From Shewanella sp. UCD-KL12 (GTDB lineage Bacteria > Pseudomonadota > Gammaproteobacteria > Enterobacterales > Shewanellaceae), in assembly GCF_001957125.1 (NCBI RefSeq), contig NZ_MPHJ01000020.1, forward strand, positions 30,662-94,661: DNA of 64,000 nucleotides, written 5' to 3'. Position 1 is the stretch's first letter. Each line of letters begins with the position of its first letter. Below are positions 25,596 through 35,524 of the stretch, piece after piece. The translations under genes and the position numbers were made by a program. The notes beneath the pieces were generated by a model, which was given only the letters and a program-made list of their open reading frames with translations, was not told where the DNA came from and did no database searches.

Positions 25596-25729
25596 CGCTC
25601 ACTTCTTGATTAGTTAGTCCTTAGATGCAGGATAATACTTAAAAATAGGTTTGTAACCCGATAAACTGCGCTTCGTTATCTGTAAAGCACTTATTGCACT
25701 GTATTTATTCATCAACCCGGTCATATAAA

Positions 25730-26797
25730 TTGGTTAAAACCTTATTTAAAAAACTCTTTAATATTAGAGAGAAAACTTCATTGTCGCGGCCAAAAGGCTT
25801 TAGCCAAGATCGCTCGGTTCAACAAAAAATTGAGCAGGTCTCAGTAAAGCCTGTCAGCAAGGCTGTGGTTGAAGAGGCAATTGTTACTGATTCAGTCGAT
25901 ATCTCAGCGTTGTTCTACAGCTTATTATTTCCAGCCAAGACCGCTGACACAGGTGGTGTGGCTAATAATTTAGAAAGAAATATCATTAGTGATGTTGAGC
26001 TTGCGTTATCTTCACCTCAAGAGATCGCTGAAAATGTACTTAAGCTGCCAACTCGCATGGCTGAACTAGATAGGTACCTTGCGGATAATAATGCAGACAC
26101 TAATGATTTAGTTGAGCTTATTCAGCAAGATCCAGTGTTAAGTGTTGAGCTGCTGAAGTTATGCAATTCACCAGCATTCAAGCGTAGTGAAAAAGAGATC
26201 ACTAGCTTACAACAAGCGTTTGTACAGCTAGGCAGGGAGCAACTACGTCGTTATGTCAGTACTTGTTTAGTGCGAGAGATGATAGCAATTAAGCCCATCT
26301 ATTATAGACGCTTTGGTTTACAGGTTTGGCGTCATTCTATGCAGGTTGCTTCCCTTAGTGTGCAGTTGGCACAACACCTTTCTGAAGAAGATCAAGAAAC
26401 GGCATTTATGCTGGGGTTACTTCACGATGTCGGTAAAATTGCCATTTTTAAGATGTTATTGGATGCCTTTCACCATGCCGAGCCAGGCGAGCAGCCTAAC
26501 TCATGGTTGTTTAGGCAGGTAATGACAACTAAATCACTGACCTTAAGTGCATTATTAGTTCAGTGTTGGCAACTGCCGAAACGTTTTGAGTCCTCCCTGA
26601 GCTTATTAGCAAATACGACCTCTCAGCCAGTAGAGCCATTAGCGGCTGTCGTTTGGCGCGCTAATTTGATCAGTGAATGCTCTATGTTGTTTCAAGCCAA
26701 TAAACTCGATAATGCCTGTTTAACACGTTTGCTAATAGATGCTGATTTGAGTAGAGAAGAGTTTGATATTTTGCATGAGCAGTTAAAAGAAATTTAA
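25730..26797 (+). CDS. HDOD domain protein
   Basis: About 355 residues. A basic N-terminal tail is followed at about residue 110 by a HDOD domain (MAELDRYLADNNADTNDLVELIQQDPVLSVELLKLCNS), ending with GLLHDVGKIAIFKML, which keeps an HD pair. HDOD proteins are signalling modules related to HD phosphohydrolases, usually without confirmed catalysis. No ATG is available near the start. TTG at 25730 is preferred (reading MVKTLFKKLFN); TTG at 25694 is an alternative, and the ribosome-binding site is weak for both. The gene stands alone and converges on glyS. Confidence 0.82.
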   Translation: MVKTLFKKLFNIREKTSLSRPKGFSQDRSVQQKIEQVSVKPVSKAVVEEAIVTDSVDISALFYSLLFPAKTADTGGVANNLERNIISDVELALSSPQEIAENVLKLPTRMAELDRYLADNNADTNDLVELIQQDPVLSVELLKLCNSPAFKRSEKEITSLQQAFVQLGREQLRRYVSTCLVREMIAIKPIYYRRFGLQVWRHSMQVASLSVQLAQHLSEEDQETAFMLGLLHDVGKIAIFKMLLDAFHHAEPGEQPNSWLFRQVMTTKSLTLSALLVQCWQLPKRFESSLSLLANTTSQPVEPLAAVVWRANLISECSMLFQANKLDNACLTRLLIDADLSREEFDILHEQLKEI

Positions 26798-26825
26798 AAA
26801 AAGACCAGTAGCAAAGCTACTGGTC
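26795..26825 (-). terminator. Rho-independent terminator after glyS
   Basis: GACCAGTAGC and GCTACTGGTC form a perfect ten-bp stem around a three-base loop, followed on the minus strand by seven T. It lies at the end of the convergent HDOD gene and may also stop that transcript. Confidence 0.9.
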
Positions 26826-26879
26826 TGATAAAGCGATAGGTATGAGTTCCTAGATTTTAAGGTCTAGGAATTCGATACT

Positions 26880-28949
26880 TTATTGCAGTAATGAAATATC
26901 AGCTGCATGTAGGAACTGCTCGCGTAGGCTAGAAAGTAGCGCTAAACGATTGTTCTTCAGTGCTTCATCATCTGCCATCACCATGACATCTTCGAAGAAG
27001 GTATCAACACTTTCACGAAGATCTGCAAGTAGTGCTAGCGCTTCTTGGTAGTTTGCAGCTGCAAACAGAGGAGCTAGTTTCGGCTGTAGTTCATTTAGCT
27101 TTTCAGCTAATGCTTTCTCAGCGCTTTCGACAAGTAAGCTAGTATCAATAGTTGCAGGTAACTCACCTTCAACTTTAGCCAATATGTTAGAAACACGCTT
27201 GTTTGCTGCTGCCAGCGCTGATGCCTGCTCTAAAGTTCTAAAATGAGCAACAGCCTTAATACGGCTATCGAAATCGGCTGGAGCGGTAGGGCGACGAGCG
27301 AGAACCGCAAGGATAACGTCCACACTCACACCTTGATCTTGGTACCAAGCACGGAAACGGCCCATGAAGAATTCAAGTACCTGCTCTGCCGCTTTATCAT
27401 TGGTAAGGCTAGTACCATGAAGCTCCTGCGCTTTAGCGATAAGGTCAACTAGGTTCAGCGGTAAGTTATTTTCTACACAGATACGTAGAATACCAATCGC
27501 TGCACGGCGAAGTGCAAACGGATCGGCTGCGCCTTTTGGTGCTTGGCCAATACCGAAGATACCGACTAAAGTATCAAGCTTCTCAGCTAATGCCACACAT
27601 ACTGAGATAGGTGCTGTTGGCACAGTATCACCAGAGAATTTAGGCTTATATTGCTCCTGCAGCGCAACAGCAACAGCTTCAGTTTCACCATTGAGACGGG
27701 CGTAGTGCATACCCATGGTGCCTTGAAGGTCTGTGAACTCCATAACCATGTTGGTCATTAAGTCTGACTTAGACAATAGGCCCGCGCGTGATGCTTCTTC
27801 TGCATTTGCATCTATGCTGGTGGCAATGAAACCAGCCATCAGTGAAATGCGCTCTACACGCTGCTTGATTGTACCCAGCTGCTTTTGAAAAACGACAGTC
27901 TCAAGTGAGCTAAGTCGTGATTCAAGTGACTCTTTTTTATCGGTTTCGAAGAAAAACTCAGCGTCGGCAAGACGAGGGCGAACGACCTTTTCATTACCTG
28001 AAATAATCACCTGAGGATCTTTAGAGATGATATTAGTGACGAAGATAAAGTTAGGTAGAAGTTGACCGGCTTTATCAAATACAGGGAAGTACTTTTGGTC
28101 ACCTTTCATGGTGTAAACTAAGGCTTCGGCTGGCACATCTAGGAACTTTTCTTCAAAGTTAGCCGTTAGTACAACTGGCCATTCAACGAGTGAGGTCACT
28201 TCCTCTAATAGCTCATCTTCAAGATCGGCAACGCCACCAATTTTAGCTGCGGCAGCTTCTGCATCGGCCTTGATGATTGCTTTACGCGCTTGATAGTCAA
28301 CCAATACCTTACCTTGCTCTTCTAGTGCTGTTAGGTAGTTGTCGGCATGGTCTAGCTCGAAACTTGCTTGACCCATAAAGCGGTGTCCACGAATAACGCG
28401 GCCTGATTTAATACCAAGTATCTCGCCGTCAATAACCTCACTGCCTAATAGCATAGTGATGGTGTGAACAGGGCGGATAAATTGTGTTTTACTACTACCC
28501 CAGCGCATAGGCTTTGGAATAGGCAGCTTATCTAAAGCATTTTGGGTCATATCTGAGATAAGACTTTTAGTTTCAACACCGACGACTTTAGCTTGGTGAA
28601 GTAACCATTCGCCTTTATCTGTTTTAAGGCGCCCGGCTTCTTCTACTGTAATGCCGTTACCACGAGCCCAGCCCATAGCAGCTTTAGTTGGATTACCATC
28701 GGAATCGAATGCCTGAGCCACAGCAGGGCCACGCTTTTCAACGACTTTATCAGCTTGTGCTGTTGCTAATTGAGTAATGCTTAGTGCTAAACGGCGAGGG
28801 GCTGCATGCCAAACTGCAGACTCATAGCTCAGTTCAGCCTTTTTTAGTTCGTCGGTAAAGTTGCTAAGGAAAGATTCGGCAAGCTTACGTAGTGATTTAG
28901 GTGGCAGCTCTTCGGTGCCTACTTCAATGAGTAAGTTTTCAAAATTCAT
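26880..28949 (-). CDS. glyS: Glycyl-tRNA synthetase beta subunit
   Basis: 689 residues, matching bacterial GlyS. It starts with LLIEVGTEELPPKSL and contains DPFALRRAAIGILRI near residue 480, a hallmark of the family. With GlyQ it forms the alpha2beta2 enzyme that charges tRNA-Gly; the beta chain carries tRNA-binding and HD-like domains. It follows glyQ by 11 bp in one operon and ends at a strong terminator. Confidence 0.98.
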   Translation of the reverse strand: MNFENLLIEVGTEELPPKSLRKLAESFLSNFTDELKKAELSYESAVWHAAPRRLALSITQLATAQADKVVEKRGPAVAQAFDSDGNPTKAAMGWARGNGITVEEAGRLKTDKGEWLLHQAKVVGVETKSLISDMTQNALDKLPIPKPMRWGSSKTQFIRPVHTITMLLGSEVIDGEILGIKSGRVIRGHRFMGQASFELDHADNYLTALEEQGKVLVDYQARKAIIKADAEAAAAKIGGVADLEDELLEEVTSLVEWPVVLTANFEEKFLDVPAEALVYTMKGDQKYFPVFDKAGQLLPNFIFVTNIISKDPQVIISGNEKVVRPRLADAEFFFETDKKESLESRLSSLETVVFQKQLGTIKQRVERISLMAGFIATSIDANAEEASRAGLLSKSDLMTNMVMEFTDLQGTMGMHYARLNGETEAVAVALQEQYKPKFSGDTVPTAPISVCVALAEKLDTLVGIFGIGQAPKGAADPFALRRAAIGILRICVENNLPLNLVDLIAKAQELHGTSLTNDKAAEQVLEFFMGRFRAWYQDQGVSVDVILAVLARRPTAPADFDSRIKAVAHFRTLEQASALAAANKRVSNILAKVEGELPATIDTSLLVESAEKALAEKLNELQPKLAPLFAAANYQEALALLADLRESVDTFFEDVMVMADDEALKNNRLALLSSLREQFLHAADISLLQ

Positions 28950-28960
28950 CTGTTTTACCT

Positions 28961-29866
28961 CTACTTACACATTGGGAAGCCAAGAGCTTCACGGGCTTGA
29001 TAATAGGACTCTGCAACACCTTTAGCCATAGTTCTGACTCGTAGGATATAACGCTGACGTTCTGTCACTGAGATGGCGTGACGAGCATCGAGCAGGTTAA
29101 ATGCATGAGAGGCTTTCATTACTTGCTCATAGGCAGGAAGAGGAAGAGGTTTCTCTAATGACAAAAGGCGCTGGCAAGCTTTTTCACAGTCATCGAACAT
29201 AGTAAATAGTACATCTACATCGGCATGTTCGAAGTTATAAGTTGATTGCTCAACTTCATTTTGGTGGAAAATATCGCCATACATGATCTTGCCCATAGGG
29301 CCATCAGTCCAAACAAGATCGTAGACACTATCAACTTCCTGAATATACATAGCAAGACGTTCGAGACCATAAGTGATCTCACCCGTTACAGGGCTACACT
29401 CTAAGCCACCCACTTGCTGGAAGTAAGTGAACTGAGAGACTTCCATACCGTTTAGCCAAACTTCCCAACCTAGGCCCCAAGCACCTAAAGTCGGAGATTC
29501 CCAGTTGTCCTCTACAAAGCGGACATCATGGACACCCATATCTACGCCAAGTGCTTCTAGTGAGCCAAGGAATAGCTCTTGAATGTTACTTGGTGAAGGC
29601 TTCAGCACTACCTGAAACTGATAGTAATGTTGCAGACGGTTAGGGTTTTCACCATAACGGCCATCGGTAGGGCGGCGACATGGCTGCACGTAAGCACTGC
29701 TCATAGGCTCTGGGCCTAAAGAGCGTAAGAATGTTTGTGGGTGGAAAGTACCAGCGCCAACCTCCATATCTAAAGGTTGAACAATGGCGCAACCTTGCTG
29801 CGCCCAGTACTCCTGCAGGGTCATTATGAACCCTTGGAATGTCTTTACGTCATGTTTCGTCGTCAT
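28961..29866 (-). CDS. glyQ: Glycyl-tRNA synthetase alpha subunit
   Basis: 301 residues. The catalytic class II subunit, with family stretches FQGFIMTLQEYWAQQGCAI, GRYGENPNRLQHYYQFQV and WEVWLNGMEVSQFTYFQQVG. It activates glycine as adenylate. It is divergent from tag across a 179-bp interval that must hold both promoters. No T-box leader was seen, as expected in Gammaproteobacteria. Confidence 0.98.
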   Translation of the reverse strand: MTTKHDVKTFQGFIMTLQEYWAQQGCAIVQPLDMEVGAGTFHPQTFLRSLGPEPMSSAYVQPCRRPTDGRYGENPNRLQHYYQFQVVLKPSPSNIQELFLGSLEALGVDMGVHDVRFVEDNWESPTLGAWGLGWEVWLNGMEVSQFTYFQQVGGLECSPVTGEITYGLERLAMYIQEVDSVYDLVWTDGPMGKIMYGDIFHQNEVEQSTYNFEHADVDVLFTMFDDCEKACQRLLSLEKPLPLPAYEQVMKASHAFNLLDARHAISVTERQRYILRVRTMAKGVAESYYQAREALGFPMCK

Positions 29867-30045
29867 GTCTACTATCTACGCCGTCAGGATGATACCAGCT
29901 TCTCTCTATGTGCATATTACCTATAGAGTCAGCTCGGAAATTAAAAAAATGGTTTCGATTATACCTTGAAGAAATAGTCATATGTAGGTTATTTTTTATC
30001 TCATAAAGGAAATACCGAGAAATTTTGAGATTTGGGAGCAAGTCC

Positions 30046-30630
30046 ATGGATAAGAAGCGTTGTGGCTGGGTCGGCGAGCAGCAAATTTATCGTGATTATC
30101 ATGATTATGTTTGGGGGAGACCAGTTTTTGATAGTCAGGAATTATTTGCAAAACTCTGCTTAGACGGTCAACAAGCAGGTCTTTCATGGCTCACTATTTT
30201 AAAGAAGCAGCAAAACTATGAGGCCGCTTTTGCTCATTTTGATCCTGCAATCGTTGCCAAGTTCGATGATGCAAAAATTGAGGCGTTATTACAAAATAAG
30301 GGCATCGTTCGAAATCGACTCAAGGTTAACTCAATTATAAAAAACGCTCGTGGCTACATGGCCCACTTTTCAGGTATCGAGGGCGAGCAGGGGCAAAGCT
30401 TCTCTGAGTTTCTTTGGAGTTTTGTTGGTGGTGAACCTAAGGTTAACCATTTTGAAGACAGTAATCAGCTGCCAGTACAAACACCTGAATCCGAAGCTAT
30501 GTCTAAAGCTTTGAAAAAGCTGGGGTTTAATTTTGTTGGGCCAACTATCTGTTATGCATTTATGCAGGCGGTTGGAATGGTTAATGACCATACAACAGAT
30601 TGTTTTTGTTATAAAAATAATCAAAAATAA
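30046..30630 (+). CDS. tag: DNA-3-methyladenine glycosylase I
   Basis: 194 residues. It starts MDKKRCGWVG and shows the family stretches LCLDGQQAGLSWLTILKKQQNYE and FVGPTICYAFMQAVGMVNDHTTDCFC. The zinc ligands of the Tag family (an N-terminal Cys and His, plus a C-terminal His and Cys) are present. It removes 3-methyladenine from alkylated DNA as the first step of base excision repair. The ATG at 30046 has GGAG at 30034-30037; the TTG at 30025 is not needed. Confidence 0.97.
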   Translation: MDKKRCGWVGEQQIYRDYHDYVWGRPVFDSQELFAKLCLDGQQAGLSWLTILKKQQNYEAAFAHFDPAIVAKFDDAKIEALLQNKGIVRNRLKVNSIIKNARGYMAHFSGIEGEQGQSFSEFLWSFVGGEPKVNHFEDSNQLPVQTPESEAMSKALKKLGFNFVGPTICYAFMQAVGMVNDHTTDCFCYKNNQK

Positions 30631-30866
30631 GGTGGGCTAAGAAGGGGGAAGTTAAGATCACTGCTGCACCTGTTGGATGCTCGTTGTACTCTCTGTTAAA
30701 GCGAGGGAAGTACGGAGCGTGAAGATGCTAGGGTGTTAGGGCTTAGATACAAATACAGATGATATGACGGAAGTGGGTGTCTAGATGTACCTCTTGCTTT
30801 TGAACAGCCTAGCGTCGATTAGTGATAGCGTCATTTAGGACGGAACCCATCGTCTTTACCTTCATT

Positions 30867-30898
30867 AAAAAGGGTGTTCCACGTGGAACACCCTTTTT
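30867..30898. terminator. Perfect 32-bp palindrome: bidirectional terminator with parS core
   Basis: A-run, then GGGTGTTCCAC and its exact inverse GTGGAACACCC, then a T-run. Read in either direction it is a GC-rich stem followed by five T, so it can end both tag (plus strand) and the amidohydrolase gene (minus strand). Its centre is a parS site. The stem has no natural loop, so the central bases must stay unpaired. Confidence 0.75.
30875..30890. promoter_or_regulatory. parS ParB-binding site, exact consensus
   Basis: TGTTCCACGTGGAACA, identical to the 16-bp parS form known from Pseudomonas. It lies in the intergenic palindrome between tag and the amidohydrolase gene. Confidence 0.8.
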
Positions 30899-31008
30899 CT
30901 TATTTTAAGCTCATGAAGCAGGCTTATCTATTTTTGGCCTTTCATTTCAAAAATACTCAAAAAAGCATTCAAAAAATAATTTTCCTAAAATCGATTTAGA
31001 GTGAGCCA

Positions 31009-34000
31009 TTACTCCTTTAAAGAAGATTCAAAAAAGAATGGTTTTCTCTCTTTTCCTCTATTTTTTGAACCACCATTAAGTTGGTTCATGGTTTCGGCGT
31101 TGTAGAGTTTGCCGTTTACCATAGTATAGGTGACTCGATCAGTGACTCGAATATCTTCAAGTGGGTCACCATCAATGACAATAAGATCCGCGAGCTTACC
31201 TTGCTTGATTGAACCAATTTGATGATCCATAGCAAAATGTTTGGCTGGGTTAATCGTTGCGGTTTTTAATACCTCAAGGTTCGACATACCACCTTGGGCA
31301 AACATCCACATCTCCCAGTGAGCAGCTAAACCTTCACGCTGACCATGAGCACCAATGTTTGGTTTGATACCAAGGTCGTTCATCTCATTGGCTACACGCG
31401 CGACATTAAAATGATTGTAATGTTCATCTGGTGCAGTAGGGCGTCTCATCGATCTTGCATTGAGCATATCATTAGGGACATACATAGAGAGTCTTGGGTG
31501 AGCCCATACATCAGTTTTATCGTACCAGTAGTTCTCACCAGAAATACCGCCATAGGCCACAACTAAGGTGGGTGTATAGCCAACTTCTGTCTGACTCCAG
31601 AACTGCTTAATATCACTGTAGATAGATGCAGCAGGCAATGAGTGTTCTATACCTGTATGACCATCAGCAATCATAGTTAAGTTGTGTTGCAGTAAACTTC
31701 CGCCTTCAGGTACAACCATCATCTCGAGTTCACGGGCCGCAGCTATAACTTGTTGACGCTGATTACGGCGTGGCTGGTTATAGCTCTTAACACTAAATGC
31801 ACCAACCTTCTTTAGGCGTTCAAGGTGGAATTTTGCATCATCGAGCGAGTCTATGTGTGAAGTATAACCTGGGCCATTTGCACCATAGAGAATAGTACCT
31901 GTGGAGAAGATACGAGGACCTGCAATATTACCGGCTTTCTGTTGCTCCGACGCCGCGAAAATTTCTGTGGTGTCATTTGATGGATCATGAATAGCCGTCA
32001 CACCTAAAGACAAGTTTGAGTAAAGTTCCCAGTTTTGCTGGGGAATGATCTCATTTTCACCTTGAGCACCATGAGCATGGGCATCAAACAGACCTGGCAT
32101 TAAGGTTTTACCTTTAATGTCCATCACTTTTGCATCGCTTGGGATATCAGTTGATGCATCACCAACAGAGACAATTTTATTGTCTTTGATAATCACAACA
32201 CCATTTTCAATGATCTTGTCATCTTCCATTGTGATGATCTTGCCACCCACGAAAGCAATTGTTCCACGTGGAACATCTGCTTCCTGAGTGAAGCCTAAAT
32301 CAATAATACTAGGTTTCACTTTGTCTGCTTTAACACTGTCAGCGGTATCGTTTTTGCTTGTGCTAGCAGTGCGCTTGTCAATGTACTGCTTATCGACGGG
32401 CATCTGATAAAGTTCAGGTCCTAAGGTCCAGTAAAGCTGCTCGCTATTACCACTCCAGCTAATACTCTCACCAGCACGAACACTAAGCTGACTAACTGGG
32501 AGGTTATTTGCCTTTGGACCTATCTCGATAGTCTCGCCATGTTTAGCAAATGGCGTGACCCATACCTTGAATCGTTCAGCAAAAGCGAGTTGTTTTCCAT
32601 CAGGAGATATACGGAATTCAGTGCCTAGCTTGCTAGTGTAGTGGGTACGTTTTTGAAAACCATGCAGATTGATAGAGGAAAACTCAGGTGTCTCGCCCTG
32701 ATCCATAAAGTAAACTCGCTCAGGATCTGCACCAAACTGTGGCTGGTATCCATCAGGCGTGATGCGGGTATTTTGCTTACCTTTGATATCTACTTTATAG
32801 AGGCCAGTTTCCTGTGACCAAGTTTTTGGGGTGATATAGCCACCCTTAGCTTTGCGGTACACGACAAATGAACCATCAGGCGAAAAGGTTGGTTCGACAT
32901 ATTTACCTGGCTCTTGAGTTAGCGTTTTACTGCGCTTATTTCTAACGCTAACGACCTTAACAGTGCCTTGCTCTTTATCATCCCAGGTAGTGAAAACAAC
33001 ACTCTTACCATCTCTTGACCATTGAGGGTATAGCTCACGTAATTCGCTATCAAGCTTAGTGAGACGAGTGCGTTTTCCATCAGGTAAGCTCTTAAGCCAA
33101 AGTTTGCCTAGGGCTTCATAAACGACTTTTTTACCGTCGGGTGATACCTGAGCCATACGCAACATCTTTACGTCGAATACGTCTTTATCTAGGTCTTGTT
33201 TGAAACGAACCGCAGGTTGCACAGCAAGTTCAGTTTTAACTGAGAAGGGGATCTGGTTAACTTTTTTAGACGCTACATCTAACTTATTTATTTTTCCGCC
33301 AGCCCAAAAGAGTATCTCTTCATTATCACTGGTCCAGCTCATGGTTGGGTAAACACCATGGATAGCCCAGGTCTCTTGCATATCTCTATCTAAGTTGCCG
33401 TACAGTTTCTCTTGCTGGCCAGACTTTAGATCTAATAGATAAAGGGAAGACTGGAATCCATCACGTTTGATATAAGCCAGCTTATCACCATCCGGGCTTG
33501 GGGTTGGTCGAATTGCACCACCTGTACCTTGAACTAAAACTTCAATATCACCCGTTTCAGTATCGTAACGTTTTATCTTGTAGATGCCTTTGACTGAGTC
33601 TTTAGAGTAGTGGAAGGTTTTCCCTGGGGTTGCATCTTGGCTGAAGTAAATATATCTGCCATCTGGTGAATAGGCTGGTTCACCTAGATCTTTCTGCTCG
33701 TTAGGACGTTCTGTAAGCTTTACTCCTTTGCCGCCTGCGACGTGATACATCCATACTTCACCAGCGCCAAGGCTACGTGAGCCAGTATAGTGCTTACGAG
33801 CGACAAGGTATTGAGAATCAGGGCTCCAAGCTGGACTGTTTAGCAGTCGAAAGGTCTCGTTGGTTACAGGTCTAGGGTTGCTACCATCGGCATCCATGAT
33901 CCAAATATTATCACCGCCATCTTCATCTGAAGTAAAAGCGATATATTTACCATCTGGGCTATAGGTTGGCTGCATTTGCCACGCTATCCCTTCGGCAAGC

Positions 34001-34257
34001 ACTTTAGCGTCGCCACCTTTCATCGGGATCTGATAGATGTCACCTAACATATCAAACACGATATGTTCACCATCAGGACTGACACTTAAGTTCATCCATG
34101 TACCTTCAGATACATCGATTTTTACTTGCTGTAATGGGGCATTGGCTGGTGCATTGACCTGCCATTTAGTATCGGCTGCAGACTCACTCGCCATAACCGA
34201 GCTACTAAAGCTCAGTGCGATTGCTGCGCATAGTGGTGTTAATGTGTGTTTTATCAT
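31009..34257 (-). CDS. Secreted amidohydrolase with N-terminal TolB-like beta-propeller
   Basis: 1082 residues. A signal peptide (about residues 1-23, cut near VMASES) precedes a long region of TolB/WD40-like propeller repeats with the motif SPDGxxI (about 35-640). An amidohydrolase domain follows (about 670-1050) with the metal-binding FDAHAHG and a late HEMW/GAHGQ region. It probably hydrolyses a peptide-like or cyclic amide substrate in the periplasm, but the substrate is unknown. The start has AGGGAT six bases upstream. A parS site lies within the gene. The fused architecture is common in Shewanella and related marine bacteria. Confidence 0.88.
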   Translation of the reverse strand: MIKHTLTPLCAAIALSFSSSVMASESAADTKWQVNAPANAPLQQVKIDVSEGTWMNLSVSPDGEHIVFDMLGDIYQIPMKGGDAKVLAEGIAWQMQPTYSPDGKYIAFTSDEDGGDNIWIMDADGSNPRPVTNETFRLLNSPAWSPDSQYLVARKHYTGSRSLGAGEVWMYHVAGGKGVKLTERPNEQKDLGEPAYSPDGRYIYFSQDATPGKTFHYSKDSVKGIYKIKRYDTETGDIEVLVQGTGGAIRPTPSPDGDKLAYIKRDGFQSSLYLLDLKSGQQEKLYGNLDRDMQETWAIHGVYPTMSWTSDNEEILFWAGGKINKLDVASKKVNQIPFSVKTELAVQPAVRFKQDLDKDVFDVKMLRMAQVSPDGKKVVYEALGKLWLKSLPDGKRTRLTKLDSELRELYPQWSRDGKSVVFTTWDDKEQGTVKVVSVRNKRSKTLTQEPGKYVEPTFSPDGSFVVYRKAKGGYITPKTWSQETGLYKVDIKGKQNTRITPDGYQPQFGADPERVYFMDQGETPEFSSINLHGFQKRTHYTSKLGTEFRISPDGKQLAFAERFKVWVTPFAKHGETIEIGPKANNLPVSQLSVRAGESISWSGNSEQLYWTLGPELYQMPVDKQYIDKRTASTSKNDTADSVKADKVKPSIIDLGFTQEADVPRGTIAFVGGKIITMEDDKIIENGVVIIKDNKIVSVGDASTDIPSDAKVMDIKGKTLMPGLFDAHAHGAQGENEIIPQQNWELYSNLSLGVTAIHDPSNDTTEIFAASEQQKAGNIAGPRIFSTGTILYGANGPGYTSHIDSLDDAKFHLERLKKVGAFSVKSYNQPRRNQRQQVIAAARELEMMVVPEGGSLLQHNLTMIADGHTGIEHSLPAASIYSDIKQFWSQTEVGYTPTLVVAYGGISGENYWYDKTDVWAHPRLSMYVPNDMLNARSMRRPTAPDEHYNHFNVARVANEMNDLGIKPNIGAHGQREGLAAHWEMWMFAQGGMSNLEVLKTATINPAKHFAMDHQIGSIKQGKLADLIVIDGDPLEDIRVTDRVTYTMVNGKLYNAETMNQLNGGSKNRGKERKPFFFESSLKE
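32260..32275. promoter_or_regulatory. parS ParB-binding site, exact consensus
   Basis: TGTTCCACGTGGAACA, in the coding sequence of the amidohydrolase, where it encodes part of DVPRGTIAF. An exact palindrome kept within codons argues for selection on the DNA. Confidence 0.8.
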
Positions 34258-34600
34258 TTTTATCCCTGGATACTCTTATTATGACTATTGCTGGCAATGT
34301 ACTGAAACATCAGTCGGTATCATGCCAGTTAACAGCAAGCTGAATTGTTATTAATTGTGACGCTTGTGTTTTTGTATGCTGTATGCAAGTTAATTTTGCT
34401 CGTCTTTTATCGCATATTTAAGGCATGGGTAAAACAATTATCGTGTAGCAATTTTGTTAATATCTGCGCTTGAAACGAGAGGGGGCTATTAGTGGTATCG
34501 AGGGAAGTGTGATTGGTATTAGATAAGATTCTTAGATTGAGGTGGAGCCTCTATGGTTCGAAGGTTACTTGAGGTGCTTGCGAGCCATAGAGGATTACAT
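34258..34600. other. Spacer upstream of the amidohydrolase gene
   Basis: About 340 bp without a gene. It holds the amidohydrolase promoter (not resolved) and a hairpin pairing CCTCTATGG (34548-34556) with CCATAGAGG (34585-34593) just past the MOSC stop codon. No T-run follows on the minus strand. Confidence 0.55.
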
Positions 34601-35038
34601 TTAGATTAGCTGAACGCTATCACCTTCAAAAATTTCAGCATCATTGAGTACACGGCAGGTGACACCGCCACGCCAATCAGGTGTTAGTGCTGCTTCAAGG
34701 CCTGAGTGTGCAATCTCCATCTTCTTACATGGGTCAGTCTCACCTGTGATCTCAAGCTTTAATGCACCTATGTGTAGTGTTTTACCAATATTGTCAGCAG
34801 AGAAACTGAGTCCTTCGACTAATAGATTTGCTCTACGAGTGGTCCAAGGAAGTTGAGTATTTAACTCCTCACAAACGGTTTGCCATTGCTCTTGGGACAT
34901 AACTGTAACTTGTCGCTTTCCTGGCCGACCAAAGAAATCTTGTTCGACACCAGCACTGCAGGTGACATTTGCACTCGATACAAGTGTCATGGGCTGCTGT
35001 TTAACTGGTTTAAATCCAATGGCTTTTAATGACGACAT
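34601..35038 (-). CDS. MOSC domain protein
   Basis: A 145-residue protein resembling compact MOSC domains: it has FFGRPGKRQVTVMS near residue 35, RRANLLVEGL and a Cys near residue 102 in GETDPCKKME, the position of the family's conserved cysteine. MOSC proteins handle sulfur or molybdenum-cofactor chemistry, such as reduction of N-hydroxylated compounds. It follows tusA by 53 bp on the same strand, and a shared link to sulfur transfer is plausible but unproven. Confidence 0.85.
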   Translation of the reverse strand: MSSLKAIGFKPVKQQPMTLVSSANVTCSAGVEQDFFGRPGKRQVTVMSQEQWQTVCEELNTQLPWTTRRANLLVEGLSFSADNIGKTLHIGALKLEITGETDPCKKMEIAHSGLEAALTPDWRGGVTCRVLNDAEIFEGDSVQLI

Positions 35039-35091
35039 AGTGAGTTCCTTTGCTATGATTGTTGGCGCTTAATTAAGTCACTTTAAACTGG

Positions 35092-35361
35092 CTAAAGACC
35101 TTTCTGGATTAGATACTGATAGGGTGTGGAATCAGTGCTACTGGATATAAGTTTATGATCCATAAATTCGCAGAAGCTGGGAATATCCCTGGTTGTGGCA
35201 GGATCGTCTGCAAGTATAAGCAGAGTTTCACCAGGTAGCATCTTACGGACTGATTTACGCACCATCATCACAGGTTCTGGACATCTTAGTCCTAGTGCAT
35301 CTAGGTGGTGGTCAGCTTGATTAGTGCCATCAATAATTATATCACTCACTTGGTCGCTCAT
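35092..35361 (-). CDS. tusA: Sulfur carrier protein TusA
   Basis: An 89-residue protein of the TusA/SirA family. The signature DALGLRCPEPVMMVRKSVR contains the active cysteine in the CPxP motif, which carries persulfide sulfur for tRNA 2-thiouridine and other pathways. The N-terminus is about eight residues longer than the E. coli protein. The MOSC gene lies just downstream in the same direction. Confidence 0.95.
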   Translation of the reverse strand: MSDQVSDIIIDGTNQADHHLDALGLRCPEPVMMVRKSVRKMLPGETLLILADDPATTRDIPSFCEFMDHKLISSSTDSTPYQYLIQKGL

Positions 35362-35524
35362 AATTCCTCAACCATTTTTATGCCTTCAAACCAACTTTAA
35401 ATCAGAGGAGGGCGCTTATAAAGAGGTGACTAATATTACTCCAGTGTCTTAAATATTCCAAGTTGCTGGATGGGTTTTGTGAGAAAGGGCTTGTGAACCA
35501 GCTTGCTGCTTTAGCTATTTTGTA

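Larger units (their letters stand above)
30631..31008. other. Spacer between tag and the amidohydrolase gene
   Basis: About 380 bp without a gene. It contains the sequence GCGTCATTTAGGACGGAACCCATCG near 30826, similar to one near 11443, and the palindrome described separately at 30867. Nothing else was recognised. Confidence 0.6.
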
